60,731 bases of DNA from Flavobacteriaceae bacterium (GTDB lineage: Bacteria; Bacteroidota; Bacteroidia; Flavobacteriales; Flavobacteriaceae). This document shows positions 49,669-59,546 of this stretch, piece after piece. Position 1 is the stretch's first letter. Each line of letters begins with the position of its first letter. Below the pieces are notes generated by a model. It ran no database searches, had not been told where the DNA came from, and saw only the letters and a program-made list of their open reading frames with translations. The translations under genes were made by a program, and so were the position numbers. Location: positions 1-60,731 of the forward strand of contig JAHEHE010000005.1 of NCBI GenBank assembly GCA_024644725.1, in the 5' to 3' direction.

Positions 49669-50934
49669 ATGTCGACCCGGAATTTATCGTTCAATTTGTT
49701 TGTAATACTGGCTGTGCTTCTGGCCATGGATGCCTATGTGTACTTCGCACTTCAGAAGAGCATCAACCGGAGCAAGGCGAAAACATGGCTCAGAGGCCTA
49801 TATCTGGTATGTGTTTTAGCGGGTTATATCGGATTTTACTATTTGTACACCTATTTCGTAAACAAACCGCTTCATCCTGATTTTCTCCCCAATCTGTTTG
49901 TCGGTTTCTTTTTTTCATTTTTCGTGTTCAAATTGCTATTAATCGTGTTCTTCCTGGCAGAGGATATTCTGCGATTGCTCGGTTTGTCGATTGAATTCTT
50001 TAAGAATCTGATCTCGGGGAATGGCGCGAAAACGACCGTTCCCGGAAGAAGGACGTTTATCCGTCAGACAGGTTTGTTTTTGGCTGCTATCCCCTTTTCT
50101 TCCATGCTTTATGGGGTTGCCCGGGGGAAGTACGACTTTCGCGTGAACCGCATGAAGTTGCTTTTTGAAAATCTCCCGGAGGCTTTTGAAGGTTTCAGAG
50201 TGGTGCATATCTCAGATATTCATTCCGGGAGCTTCGACCGTGAGGATGCGATAAGCCGGGGAATCGAACTCGTAAATGCCGAGAATCCCGACCTGATTTG
50301 TTTCACAGGTGACCTGGTCAACAATGACTCAAGAGAAATTATACCCTTCATAGAGAATTTCAAGAAACTCAGTGCCGAGCACGGTGTTTACTCGACCCTG
50401 GGGAACCATGATTACGGGGACTACAAGTCCTGGGACTCACCGGAAGCCAAGGAGAAAAACATGGAGCTCCTTTACCAGTACCAGGAGGAAATGGGCTTTA
50501 AGCTTTTGAACAACGAGAATGCCATCATTGAAAAAAATGGGCAGCACATCGGGATTTACGGGGTGGAGAACTGGGGCAACAGACCCTTCCCTCAAAGAGC
50601 TGATATCGATTCAGCCTTAAAGGGAGCAGAGGACGTCTCTTTTAAGGTTCTTATGAGTCATGACCCAACGCATTGGGAGAAAAGAATATTGAAGCATCCC
50701 ACGCATTTTGATCTTACGCTTTCCGGGCACACGCACGGTATGCAGTTTGGCGTTGAGATACCCGGTTTCAAGTGGAGTCCAATCAAATACATTTATCCGC
50801 AATGGGCGGGTCTCTATAAGAAAGCTTCCCAGTTGCTTTATGTCAACAGGGGGTTTGGATTTCTAGGATTTCCTGGCCGGGTGGGAATCTGGCCCGAAAT
50901 TACTGTGATCGACTTGCATAAGAGCGTAGCCTGA
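49669..50934 (+). CDS. membrane-anchored metallophosphoesterase
   Basis: This 421-residue protein has about three N-terminal helices (about residues 5-105), then an RRTFIRQTGLFLAAIPF segment (about 128-145) resembling a twin-arginine-like internal signal. A calcineurin-type phosphoesterase domain follows, with DIHSGSFD, GDLVNND, GNHDYGDY and SGHTHG (metal ligands of all four family motifs). Related YkuE-type proteins act at the outer face of the membrane. The substrate is unknown. The ATG directly follows the proline dehydrogenase stop. Confidence 0.88.
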   Translation: MSTRNLSFNLFVILAVLLAMDAYVYFALQKSINRSKAKTWLRGLYLVCVLAGYIGFYYLYTYFVNKPLHPDFLPNLFVGFFFSFFVFKLLLIVFFLAEDILRLLGLSIEFFKNLISGNGAKTTVPGRRTFIRQTGLFLAAIPFSSMLYGVARGKYDFRVNRMKLLFENLPEAFEGFRVVHISDIHSGSFDREDAISRGIELVNAENPDLICFTGDLVNNDSREIIPFIENFKKLSAEHGVYSTLGNHDYGDYKSWDSPEAKEKNMELLYQYQEEMGFKLLNNENAIIEKNGQHIGIYGVENWGNRPFPQRADIDSALKGAEDVSFKVLMSHDPTHWEKRILKHPTHFDLTLSGHTHGMQFGVEIPGFKWSPIKYIYPQWAGLYKKASQLLYVNRGFGFLGFPGRVGIWPEITVIDLHKSVA

Positions 50935-50937
50935 TCT

Positions 50938-52215
50938 TTATTTCTTCGCTTTTTTTACCCTTCCGACGCAGGTGCCAAAACCAATACGCAGCTGCTCATT
51001 TTCACAATGTCCCCTCAATATAACCGTGTCGCCATCCTCGATGAACTTGCGCTCGGTTCCATCTTTCATCTTAAGGGGTTTTGTTCCTTTCCAGGTCAGT
51101 TCCAGCATGGAACCATAGCTGTCAGGCTCTTTTCCTGATATGGTTCCGCTACCGTAGAGGTCGCCCGACCTCACGTTGCAACCATTGACAGTTTGATGCG
51201 CCAGCTGCTGTGAGATGCTCCAATACATGTATTTGAAGTTGGTTCTGCTTACCACTGCCTCTTCTGAATTCTTGGGTTGAATGGAAGCTTCGAGTTTGAT
51301 GTCATAGGCTGTTTTTCCTTCTTCTTTTAGGTAGGGAAGGGGTTCGGGATCCTGTACGGGGCCTTCTACTCGAAATGGTTCCAGGGCGTCAAGAGTCACG
51401 ATCCATGGTGATATTGAGGTGGCGAAGTTTTTGGAGAGAAAAGGTCCCAGAGGCACGTATTCCCATTTTTGAATGTCTCTCGCGCTCCAATCGTTTAATA
51501 GAACCAAGCCGAAGATCTGGTCTCGGGCCTCTTCCACGGACACTGACTTGCCCAGGCTGTTGGCATCTGTGGTGATGAATCCCATTTCCAGTTCAAAGTC
51601 GAGCAATTTGGACGGTCCGAAAACCGGAGTCTCGGCACCGGCCGGCAAGGTCTGTCCTTTGGGTCTTCGTATGCGTTTACCCGATACGACAATAGAAGAT
51701 GATCTGCCGTGATAGCCCACAGGAAGATGCAGCCAGTTCGGCAGCAAGGCATTTTCAGGATCTCTGAACATGGTGCCTACATTGGTCGCGTGTTCCCTGC
51801 TGGAGTAAAAATCGGTGTAGTCACCAATATCAACAGGTAAAAGCATTTCGACTTCATCCATAAAGAACAGGATGACTTCCCTGTGTTCTTTGTTGTCGCG
51901 CAATTTGGGATTCTCTTCATCGAACAGGTCTGCAATGCGATTCCTAACCAGACGCCAGGTTGTCCTGCCGTCTGAAATGAAGTCATTGAGAGTGTCTTGC
52001 ATGAACATGTCATCCGTAAGGGGTATACCCTCAAAATACCCGAGCTGGTGCAGTGCTGCCAGATCGATTGCATAATCGCCAATCCGAGTTCCAATGGTTG
52101 TTATGTCGTCCCGGGTTAGGAACACGCCAAAGGGAATGTTCTGTATCGGAAAGTCGGAGTTCTTACCCACCTTGATCCAACTTTTTCTATTGGGATTGTT
52201 CGCAGTTATCTTCAT
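50938..52215 (-). CDS. fahA: fumarylacetoacetase
   Basis: This is the last enzyme of tyrosine breakdown, cleaving fumarylacetoacetate. The 425-residue protein has the metal-binding DYTDFYSSREHATNVG, the segment LPVGYHGRSSSIV, ELEMGFITTD, LLNDWSARDIQKWEYVPLGPFLSKNF and a C-terminal GSGTISG block. All are standard family features. It is convergent with the metallophosphoesterase gene and divergent from glyA. Confidence 0.95.
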   Translation of the reverse strand: MKITANNPNRKSWIKVGKNSDFPIQNIPFGVFLTRDDITTIGTRIGDYAIDLAALHQLGYFEGIPLTDDMFMQDTLNDFISDGRTTWRLVRNRIADLFDEENPKLRDNKEHREVILFFMDEVEMLLPVDIGDYTDFYSSREHATNVGTMFRDPENALLPNWLHLPVGYHGRSSSIVVSGKRIRRPKGQTLPAGAETPVFGPSKLLDFELEMGFITTDANSLGKSVSVEEARDQIFGLVLLNDWSARDIQKWEYVPLGPFLSKNFATSISPWIVTLDALEPFRVEGPVQDPEPLPYLKEEGKTAYDIKLEASIQPKNSEEAVVSRTNFKYMYWSISQQLAHQTVNGCNVRSGDLYGSGTISGKEPDSYGSMLELTWKGTKPLKMKDGTERKFIEDGDTVILRGHCENEQLRIGFGTCVGRVKKAKK

Positions 52216-52273
52216 TTTTTTTGAGGATTTAATAAAATATTATGGCGAATGTCTAACTAGACTGAGTCATTAT

Positions 52274-52281
52274 CAAATATA
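52274..52281 (-). promoter_or_regulatory. -7 box for fahA
   Basis: TATATTTG on the minus strand matches TAnnTTTG, with a leader of about 55 bases to the fahA start. No -33 TTG is seen. Confidence 0.45.
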
Positions 52282-52314
52282 CATGATTCTGTCATTTTTG
52301 AGAAAGTTATTTCT

Positions 52315-52322
52315 TACTTTTG
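52315..52322 (+). promoter_or_regulatory. -7 box for glyA
   Basis: TACTTTTG matches TAnnTTTG and predicts a start point near 52327, about 29 bases before glyA. A TTG at 52298 is too close (14 bases) for a standard -33. Confidence 0.5.
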
Positions 52323-52355
52323 TTCGCATTAAAAACACTTTCAAATTGAAGATCC

Positions 52356-53630
52356 ATGCATCGTGACCAAGAAATTTTTGACCTGATATCCGAGGAGAGA
52401 GAAAGACAAACCGGGGGGCTTGAGCTCATTGCCTCAGAGAATTATGCAAGTGAGCAGGTAATGGAGGCAGCCGGTTCCATTTTGACCAATAAATACGCAG
52501 AGGGATATCCGGGTAAAAGATACTACGGGGGCTGTGAAGTTGTCGATCAAATAGAAACCATTGCTATTGATCGTGCCAAGGCCCTCTTCAATGCTGAATA
52601 TGTCAATGTGCAGCCACATTCCGGATCTCAGGCCAATGCAGCGGTCTACCAGGCGGTTCTGAAGCCGGGAGACACGATTCTCGGATTCGACCTGTCACAC
52701 GGAGGTCATTTGACGCACGGTTCACCCGTCAATTTTTCCGGAAAACTCTATAAGACTGCCTTTTACGGAGTCGAAAGAGAAACCGGGATGTTGAATTACG
52801 ACAAGATCCAGGAAAAAGCTACAGAAGTAAAGCCCAACCTGATCATTGCCGGTGCCTCTGCATACTCAAGAGACATTGATTTCAAACGTTTCAGGGACAT
52901 TGCTGACAGCGTGGGAGCCATACTGCTTGCCGATATTTCACATCCGGCAGGATTGATTGCCAAAGGGATACTGAACGACCCGCTGCCCCATTGCCATATC
53001 GTTACAACAACAACGCATAAGACTCTAAGAGGTCCGCGAGGAGGCATCATTATGATGGGCAAGGATTTCGAGAATCCATTCGGGGCAAAAACGCCAAAGG
53101 GCAAAGTCAAAATGATGAGCACTCTACTCAATTCTTCTGTTTTTCCCGGAATGCAGGGAGGCCCTCTTGAACACATCATTGGCGCGAAGGCCATAGCGTT
53201 CAAAGAAGCACTGAGTGACGAGTTTTTGAACTATCAGATCCAGGTCAAGAAAAATGCTGCCGCTCTCGCCCAGGCCTTTGTAGACAAAGACTATCACCTG
53301 ATATCTGGGGGTACCGACAACCACATGATGCTGATCGATTTGAGAAACAAAAACATAACGGGCAAAGAAGCCGAGCAGGCACTAGGAAAAGCGGAAATCA
53401 CGGTGAACAAGAATATGGTTCCGTTTGATGACAAATCTCCCTTTATCACTTCAGGGATTCGTATCGGTTCGGCAGCCATCACTACGCGCGGATTGAAGGA
53501 ATCCGACATGGCAGCTATCGCCGATCTGATCGATCAGGTTTTGATGGATTTTGAAAATGAGGAAACCCTTGAACGCGTTGCCGGGGAAGTCAATGAATTG
53601 ATGGAGAAAAGGCCCTTGTTCGTTTGGTAA
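52356..53630 (+). CDS. glyA: serine hydroxymethyltransferase
   Basis: This PLP enzyme interconverts serine and glycine and supplies one-carbon units on tetrahydrofolate. The 424-residue protein has [47 protein letters not shown], the cofactor region DISHPAGL and the PLP lysine in [15 protein letters not shown] (K222). Length and blocks are those of bacterial GlyA. It appears monocistronic. Confidence 0.97.
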   Translation: MHRDQEIFDLISEERERQTGGLELIASENYASEQVMEAAGSILTNKYAEGYPGKRYYGGCEVVDQIETIAIDRAKALFNAEYVNVQPHSGSQANAAVYQAVLKPGDTILGFDLSHGGHLTHGSPVNFSGKLYKTAFYGVERETGMLNYDKIQEKATEVKPNLIIAGASAYSRDIDFKRFRDIADSVGAILLADISHPAGLIAKGILNDPLPHCHIVTTTTHKTLRGPRGGIIMMGKDFENPFGAKTPKGKVKMMSTLLNSSVFPGMQGGPLEHIIGAKAIAFKEALSDEFLNYQIQVKKNAAALAQAFVDKDYHLISGGTDNHMMLIDLRNKNITGKEAEQALGKAEITVNKNMVPFDDKSPFITSGIRIGSAAITTRGLKESDMAAIADLIDQVLMDFENEETLERVAGEVNELMEKRPLFVW

Positions 53631-53704
53631 AACGGCATTTATGATTTTAATCATTTAATGGAGTAGAGTTTTACTGTATTTTTATACGGATAATCTCTCC
53701 AAAA

Positions 53705-55591
53705 ATGGGTGAACATTCAGTAAAGGCCATCAAAACCCTTCGCGAAAGGAAAACCTTTTTATATCATTTGTTGAACGACATCGAGGCACTCAACCTGATG
53801 ATCGAGCAGGACAAATTTGAAAAGGGGATTCAGCGGATCGGTGCCGAACAGGAGCTTTGCATTGTCGACAAATACTTCAGGCCGTCCAAAAATGCGCTTC
53901 GGGTTCTTGAAAAAGTAAATGATCCGCATTTCACTACCGAAATAGCTCTTTTTAATCTCGAGATCAACCTGGATCCGCTAGAGCTCAAAGGAGATTGTTT
54001 TTCAAAAATGCAAGAGGACCTGGAGGCCAGAATTGAGAAAGCCGATAAAGTTGCCAATAGCATTGAGGAGAATAACATTATCCTTACCGGAATTCTGCCA
54101 ACCCTTCGAAAGAGGGATCTGGTATTCGAAAACATTACCCCTTATCCGCGTTACAAGGAGCTCAACAAGATTCTTAAAGAAATAAGGGGAGATGACTTCT
54201 ATCTCAAGATAAGAGGAGTAGAGGAACTGATTCTCAGTCATAAGTCGATACTTTTCGAAGCGTGTAACACCAGTTTTCAGGCGCATCTGCAGATTCCACT
54301 TGAAGAGATGGTCGACAAGTACAACTGGGCCCAGGCGATAGCCGGTCCAGTGCTCGCGATTGCGTCAAATTCGCCTCTTCTTTTGGGCAGGGAGCTCTGG
54401 AGCGAAACCCGGATAGCTTTGTTTCAACAAAGTGTTGATATCCGAAATAGCTCCTACCTGTTGAGGGAACAAAAGCCCAGGGTTTCTTTCGGCAGTGATT
54501 GGATTCATGATTCCATCATAGAGATGTATCGGGACGATGTCGTGCGATACGCCCCATTGCTGACGTCGGAGATCGAAGAAGATGCATTGGAAGTTTTGAA
54601 AAAAGGAGGAGTCCCCAAGTTAAAGGCCATTCAAATTCACAATGGAACGGTTTATCGATGGAACAGATTGTGTTATGGTCAAAATGAGGGAGTGGCTCAT
54701 TTGAGAATTGAGAATCGCTATCTGCCATCTGGACCAACCATTGTGGATGAAATTGCCAATACCGTATTCTGGGTCGGCCTCATGCAAGGCATGCCAGATG
54801 AGTTCAGGGACCTTCCCAAGCGCTTTTCATTCAATGAAATCAAAGAGAACTTCATCAATGCGGCGAGAACTGGGATCAACACTTATTTTAACTGGTTTGG
54901 CAAAGGACTCAGCGCCAAGAGGCTGATCAGGACCCGGCTTTTGGATATAGCGCGTAATGGATTGATTGCATCGAATGTTGCAACTTCTGACATTGACTAC
55001 TATCTTGGAATTATCGAAAAACGTTCTGCGGAAAGCAAAACGGGAAGCAACTGGATCAAGAAAAGCAATACCCTTTTGAAGGAAACGATGACAAGGGACA
55101 TCGCCAATGCCACCCTTACGGCCCATATGTACAGGAACCAGAAAGAAGGAAGACCTGTTCATGAATGGGAGGCAGTTTACGATAACGATATCCTGAACCT
55201 TGATCTGAGCATTACCAAGCTCGAAAAATATATGACTACAGAGGTATTCGTGGTCAATGAAGAGGACCTCGTCGAAATGGTTGCCAAGGTGATGGATTGG
55301 AAGAAGATTCATCATATTCCTGTGGTTGACAAAGACAATAAGGTAACTGGCATCATAACCAGCACCAATTTGGAGAAGATCAAAGGGCAGGATCAAAGGC
55401 TCATAGTTGCAAGAGATATCATGGTGAGGGAGATCGTAACGGCGGAATCCAATATTTCAATCGAGGAGGCGAACAGGATAATGATTGACAAGGGAATAGG
55501 CTGTCTTCCGATTATAGAACTCGGTGAGCTGGTTGGCATCCTGACACGTAATGATCTAATCAAAATCATTCAGTCAAAAAGTGAAGAATGA
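53705..55591 (+). CDS. GCS2-type carboxylate-amine ligase fused to two CBS domains
   Basis: This 628-residue protein joins two modules. Residues about 20-430 match the glutamate-cysteine ligase family 2 fold: RIGAEQEL (44-51, metal/ATP acids), LEINLDPLEL, FQAHLQIPLEE and AHLRIENRYLPSGPT. Residues about 505-560 (YMTTEVFVVNEEDLVEMVA) and 572-625 (DIMVREIVTAESNISIEEA) are paired CBS domains, which usually bind adenine nucleotides. The likely job is ATP-dependent formation of an amide under energy-state control, but the substrate is unknown. The stop overlaps the next gene's start (ATGA). Confidence 0.85.
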   Translation: MGEHSVKAIKTLRERKTFLYHLLNDIEALNLMIEQDKFEKGIQRIGAEQELCIVDKYFRPSKNALRVLEKVNDPHFTTEIALFNLEINLDPLELKGDCFSKMQEDLEARIEKADKVANSIEENNIILTGILPTLRKRDLVFENITPYPRYKELNKILKEIRGDDFYLKIRGVEELILSHKSILFEACNTSFQAHLQIPLEEMVDKYNWAQAIAGPVLAIASNSPLLLGRELWSETRIALFQQSVDIRNSSYLLREQKPRVSFGSDWIHDSIIEMYRDDVVRYAPLLTSEIEEDALEVLKKGGVPKLKAIQIHNGTVYRWNRLCYGQNEGVAHLRIENRYLPSGPTIVDEIANTVFWVGLMQGMPDEFRDLPKRFSFNEIKENFINAARTGINTYFNWFGKGLSAKRLIRTRLLDIARNGLIASNVATSDIDYYLGIIEKRSAESKTGSNWIKKSNTLLKETMTRDIANATLTAHMYRNQKEGRPVHEWEAVYDNDILNLDLSITKLEKYMTTEVFVVNEEDLVEMVAKVMDWKKIHHIPVVDKDNKVTGIITSTNLEKIKGQDQRLIVARDIMVREIVTAESNISIEEANRIMIDKGIGCLPIIELGELVGILTRNDLIKIIQSKSEE

Positions 55592-56763
55592 ACAGATCGG
55601 AGCTAAAAAAAAGAATCGAGTATAAAGACGAGAAGCGTATCCTCGGGGAGGTATTGGGCTCTGAAAAGGGGCCAACCATGGTTATTTTCGCCGGAATTCA
55701 TGGAAATGAAAAGGCAGGTGTGCTCGGGTCTGAAAGAGTGCTTCACCGCATTCGGGAGGAGAACTTCTATTTCAAAGGAAATGTGCATTTCATCCTGGGA
55801 AACATAAAAGCCCTCAACCAAGACGTGCGTTTTAGGGACGCCGATTTGAATCGAATATGGACCCGTGACAGGATGCAAGAGCTCAAGGGCGATTCTTTTT
55901 TGATGGATTCCGAAACCGAGGAGCAGATACAGATTTATGCTCTTCTCAGGAGAATTCTGAGCACTGAGCGAGGCCCGTTTTATTTTCTTGACCTGCATAC
56001 GACTTCCTCGCCGTCTGTTCCGTTTATAACAATCAGTGACTCACTCAACAACAGAAAATTTGCCTCTTATTTCCCGGTTCCCGTTGTGTTGGGCATAGAG
56101 GAGTACCTGGAAGGGCCGTTATTGACCTTTATCAACGATCACGGATACATCGCCTTGGGATTTGAAGGAGGACAGCACACCGACCCTGATTCTGTTGTCA
56201 ATTGCGAGTATTTCATCTGGAAGTCGATGGTTCATTCAGGTTGCCTCGACCGCAAACAGGTCCCTGATTTTGATAAATACAGAAAGTATTTTGCAAGCCT
56301 TTGCTGCAGTCATCAGTTTTTCGAAATCACCTACCGCTATGATCTTTCCAACGGTCAGGATTTCAAGATGAGGCCTGATTTCGAGAATTTCGAAACGATC
56401 CAAAAAGACCAGTTATTGGCCTTTTCCCAAGGCCTGGAAATTCGGGCTGATCGCAAAGGAAGAATTTTTATGCCACTCTACCAGAAGCAGGGTGAAGATG
56501 GCTTTTTCATTCTCAGAAGGATCTCTCGGCTTTGGTTGGAGTTCTCAAAGGTGGCACGAAAATGGAAGATCAATCATTTCCTTCGACTCATCCCAGGAGT
56601 TAAACAGGATCCCGAGAATGAGTTCATTCTTCTGGTCAATCCGAAAACAGCACGGTTCATGGCCAAGGACATATTTCACCTGTTCGGATATCGTCAGCAG
56701 ATTTACAAGGATGACAAGATGCACTTCATCAAGCGGGATCGCAAACAAACGCAAATGCTTTAA
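55588..56763 (+). CDS. AstE/AspA-like zinc amidohydrolase
   Basis: This 391-residue protein has the zinc-binding GIHGNEKAG (His-x2-Glu) and LDLHTTSS (His), and the active Glu in LGFEGGQHTD. These are features of succinylglutamate desuccinylase and aspartoacylase. NLNRIW-type DLNRIWTRDR follows. The C-terminal 130 residues (PLYQKQGEDGFFILRRI to the end) extend beyond the core. Family members cleave N-acyl amino acids or dipeptides. The four-base overlap with the GCS2-CBS gene implies that the pair acts on one compound, one making and one cutting an amide. Confidence 0.85.
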   Translation: MNRSELKKRIEYKDEKRILGEVLGSEKGPTMVIFAGIHGNEKAGVLGSERVLHRIREENFYFKGNVHFILGNIKALNQDVRFRDADLNRIWTRDRMQELKGDSFLMDSETEEQIQIYALLRRILSTERGPFYFLDLHTTSSPSVPFITISDSLNNRKFASYFPVPVVLGIEEYLEGPLLTFINDHGYIALGFEGGQHTDPDSVVNCEYFIWKSMVHSGCLDRKQVPDFDKYRKYFASLCCSHQFFEITYRYDLSNGQDFKMRPDFENFETIQKDQLLAFSQGLEIRADRKGRIFMPLYQKQGEDGFFILRRISRLWLEFSKVARKWKINHFLRLIPGVKQDPENEFILLVNPKTARFMAKDIFHLFGYRQQIYKDDKMHFIKRDRKQTQML

Positions 56764-57506
56764 GGGCGGAAGTAATTTTTGATGATGCCCCGGGCATACC
56801 GACTGGCAATGTCGGTTGCAAACTTCGGAAAGTCGATATGTGAATTGTCATTGGCTTTGTCGGAGATGGTTCTTACAATATTGAAAGGAACATGATACTC
56901 GTAACAGACCTGGGCCACTGCAGCTCCTTCCATCTCCACGCAAAGAACACCCGGCAATTCAGAGCCGATTCTTTCAATTTGAGTCCGTTTGGAGATAAAT
57001 TGGTCACCGCTAGCGACGGGTCCGATAAGGTTTTTGGGATCTTCTATGCCAAAGGCTTCAGGCACACCCGATTCAAAGTGACTGCGGATGTCACTTAAAA
57101 ACCTCGAAGAGGCCTCGCTCAATAATTGATTCCTCAAGGGATCCGTCTCAAAGTATTTTTTCCCCAGCAGGGGAACCTCAAATGGCTCGAGTAGGGGGCT
57201 GGCATCCATATCGTGCTGGTAAAGTGGGTCTCCGATGACCACATCCCCAATTTTCAAAGTGTCATTCACGGCGCCGGCTACTCCGGTGAAGAGTATCTCA
57301 TCAACGTTGAAATCTGTGATGAGGTGGGTGGCCGTAGTGGCCGATGCCACTTTTCCCCAGCGTGAGAAAACAAGAACAACATCTTTGCCCCAGAGATTAC
57401 CTTTGTAATAGGAACGCATCCCTTTGATCACTTTATCCGAAACTTCTATTTCGTGGATCAGGGTTTCAATCTCCTCGCGCATGGCGCTCATGATTCCAAT
57501 AGGCAT
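56760..57506 (-). CDS. mtnN: 5'-methylthioadenosine/S-adenosylhomocysteine nucleosidase
   Basis: This enzyme removes adenine from MTA and SAH, recycling by-products of methylation. The 248-residue protein has [15 protein letters not shown] at the start, [27 protein letters not shown] and the catalytic [12 protein letters not shown], with the acid in ISDKAND. It is the second gene after the LolD-like ATPase (18-base gap). Its last four bases overlap the end of the convergent AstE-like gene. The adenine-deaminase-type enzyme at 38 kb could take the adenine it releases. Confidence 0.94.
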   Translation of the reverse strand: MPIGIMSAMREEIETLIHEIEVSDKVIKGMRSYYKGNLWGKDVVLVFSRWGKVASATTATHLITDFNVDEILFTGVAGAVNDTLKIGDVVIGDPLYQHDMDASPLLEPFEVPLLGKKYFETDPLRNQLLSEASSRFLSDIRSHFESGVPEAFGIEDPKNLIGPVASGDQFISKRTQIERIGSELPGVLCVEMEGAAVAQVCYEYHVPFNIVRTISDKANDNSHIDFPKFATDIASRYARGIIKNYFRP

Positions 57507-57524
57507 GTTTATTGGTTTGGTGAT

Positions 57525-58178
57525 TCAAATGATCTTCCCATCCCTCATCTCCAGTTTTCTGTCTGCCATTTCAGCAAGTTCTTCGTTGTGCGTGACTATG
57601 ACAAAGGTTTGTCCAAACTGGTCGCGAAGTGTGAAAAACAGCTCGTGGAGACTTTTCGAAGAGCTCGAATCGAGATTTCCGCTCGGTTCATCGGCAAAGA
57701 TCACATCAGGTTTGTTGATCAGGGCCCGTGCCACGGCAACACGTTGTTGCTCACCCCCGGAAAGTTCACTTGGTTTGTGATCAACTCGATCCGAAAGGCC
57801 TAAAAAAGTAAGTATCTCAAGAGCCTCATTTTCAACTTCACTTCGTGATCTATTGGCTATGAAACCGGGGATGCATACATTTTCGAGCGCAGTGAACTCG
57901 GGCAGAAGCTGGTGAAACTGGAAGATAAAACCAATGTGTTTGTTCCTGAATTTAGAGAGGGCCTTGTCGTTGAGTCGTGTGACCTCTACATCATTGATTA
58001 CAAGCGAATTTGATTCGGTGGCTCTGTCAAGAGTTCCAAGGATTTGCAGCAAGGTGGTTTTTCCGGCCCCGCTGGGTCCTACGATGGCAACAATTTCGCC
58101 TTTCTCAATATGAAGGTCGACACCTTTAAGTACTTCAAGATCACCAAAATTTTTATGAATGTTGCTCGCTGTAATCAT
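57525..58178 (-). CDS. ABC transporter ATP-binding protein, LolD-like
   Basis: This 217-residue ATPase has Walker [10 protein letters not shown] (about residues 35-43), the Q-loop [18 protein letters not shown], the signature [15 protein letters not shown], Walker [13 protein letters not shown] and the switch THNEEL. The '[13 protein letters not shown]' block is typical of LolD/MacB-like lipoprotein or envelope exporters. The membrane partner is not adjacent, so the system is inferred. I start it at 58178 (MITASNIHK); a longer frame would run into the sucC promoter region. Confidence 0.9.
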   Translation of the reverse strand: MITASNIHKNFGDLEVLKGVDLHIEKGEIVAIVGPSGAGKTTLLQILGTLDRATESNSLVINDVEVTRLNDKALSKFRNKHIGFIFQFHQLLPEFTALENVCIPGFIANRSRSEVENEALEILTFLGLSDRVDHKPSELSGGEQQRVAVARALINKPDVIFADEPSGNLDSSSSKSLHELFFTLRDQFGQTFVIVTHNEELAEMADRKLEMRDGKII

Positions 58179-58249
58179 GGTCCGAACTATGGGGGTGAAA
58201 ATACACAAAAAAACCCAATGATGATCCGATGGGTTAGCACAGATTTATT

Positions 58250-58257
58250 TACTTTTG
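58250..58257 (+). promoter_or_regulatory. -7 box for sucC
   Basis: TACTTTTG matches TAnnTTTG and predicts a start point near 58262, about 23 bases before sucC. No -33 TTG is seen. Confidence 0.5.
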
Positions 58258-58284
58258 TAATCATCACAATTAATCTCAACACGA

Positions 58285-59478
58285 ATGAATTTACACGAAT
58301 ATCAGGGAAAAGATATACTCAACAGCTTCGGAGTCAAGGTCCAAAGAGGTATTGTTGCCGACAATCACAAAAAGGCCGTTGATGCCGCCAAACAGCTTGC
58401 CGCAGAAACCGGAACAGGTTGGTGGGTGGTCAAGGCGCAGATTCATGCCGGAGGACGAGGAAAAGGTGGAGGAGTCAAATTGGCCAAGTCCTTGGAGGAG
58501 GTGGAGAGCATCTCTAAGGGCATCATTGGGATGATGCTTAAAACGCCTCAGACCCCGCCTGAAGGTAAGAAAGTGAATCAGGTGCTGATCGCTGAGGACG
58601 TTTACTATCCGGGTGACAATGAACCGGAAGAATACTATATGTCAGTTCTTTTGAACCGTTCCACTGGGAGAAACATGATCATGTATTCCACCGAAGGAGG
58701 AATGGATATCGAAACCGTTGCCGAAGAAACACCACATCTGATTTTTACAGAAGAGATCGACCCGAGCACAGGACTTATGCCTTTCCAGGCACGGAAGGTG
58801 GCTTTCAACCTGGGTCTTTCGGGCAAGGCATTCAAGGAAATGGTTCGTTTCGTTACTGCTCTTTACAGGGCGTATGTTGAATCCGACTCATCCTTGTTCG
58901 AGATCAACCCGGTTCTCAAGACTTCAGATGACATGGTGCTGGCCGTGGATGCCAAGGTGACACTTGACAATAATGCGCTTTTCAGACATAAAGATTACCT
59001 GGACCTGAGAGATTTGCGAGAGGAAAATCCCATTGAAGTGGAAGCCAATGCAGTGGGTCTGAACTATGTTGACCTGGACGGAAATGTGGGATGCATGGTA
59101 AATGGCGCAGGGTTGGCTATGAGCACCATGGACCTGATCAAACAGTCAGGGGGGGAACCTGCAAATTTCCTCGACGTTGGAGGAACGGCTGACGCAGAAC
59201 GCGTGGAGACCGGCTTTCGAATTATCATGAAGGATCCAAACGTAAAAGCCATATTGGTCAATATTTTTGGAGGCATCGTCCGTTGTGACCGAGTAGCCCA
59301 GGGTATCGTGGATGCCTACAACAATATGGGGGATTCAATCAACATTCCCATTATCGTGCGTTTGCAAGGAACCAATGCCGTGGAAGCCAAAGAGCTTCTC
59401 GATGCGAGTGGACTTGATGTGATCTCTGTTGTGGAATTCAAAGAAGCAGCCGATAAAGTGCAGGAGGTTCTTTCATGA
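58285..59478 (+). CDS. sucC: succinyl-CoA ligase (ADP-forming) beta subunit
   Basis: This TCA-cycle subunit couples succinyl-CoA cleavage to nucleoside triphosphate synthesis. The 397-residue protein has the ATP-grasp features MNLHEYQGKDIL at the start, VVKAQIHAGGRGKGGGVKLA, FEINPVLKT, and the CoA/succinate-binding VNGAGLAMSTMDLI and NIFGGIVRCDRVAQGI. The alpha subunit gene sucD is not adjacent, which is usual in Bacteroidota as I recall. A strong terminator follows. Confidence 0.97.
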   Translation: MNLHEYQGKDILNSFGVKVQRGIVADNHKKAVDAAKQLAAETGTGWWVVKAQIHAGGRGKGGGVKLAKSLEEVESISKGIIGMMLKTPQTPPEGKKVNQVLIAEDVYYPGDNEPEEYYMSVLLNRSTGRNMIMYSTEGGMDIETVAEETPHLIFTEEIDPSTGLMPFQARKVAFNLGLSGKAFKEMVRFVTALYRAYVESDSSLFEINPVLKTSDDMVLAVDAKVTLDNNALFRHKDYLDLRDLREENPIEVEANAVGLNYVDLDGNVGCMVNGAGLAMSTMDLIKQSGGEPANFLDVGGTADAERVETGFRIIMKDPNVKAILVNIFGGIVRCDRVAQGIVDAYNNMGDSINIPIIVRLQGTNAVEAKELLDASGLDVISVVEFKEAADKVQEVLS

Positions 59479-59513
59479 GCTAAAGCACTCCCCAGGACAT
59501 AATTATGAATGAG

Positions 59514-59546
59514 ATTCCCGGACAAGACGTCCGGGAATTTTGTTTT
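59514..59546 (+). terminator. sucC intrinsic terminator
   Basis: The stem ATTCCCGGAC (59514-59523) pairs perfectly with GTCCGGGAAT (59529-59538) around a 5-base loop, followed by a T-rich tail. Confidence 0.92.
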
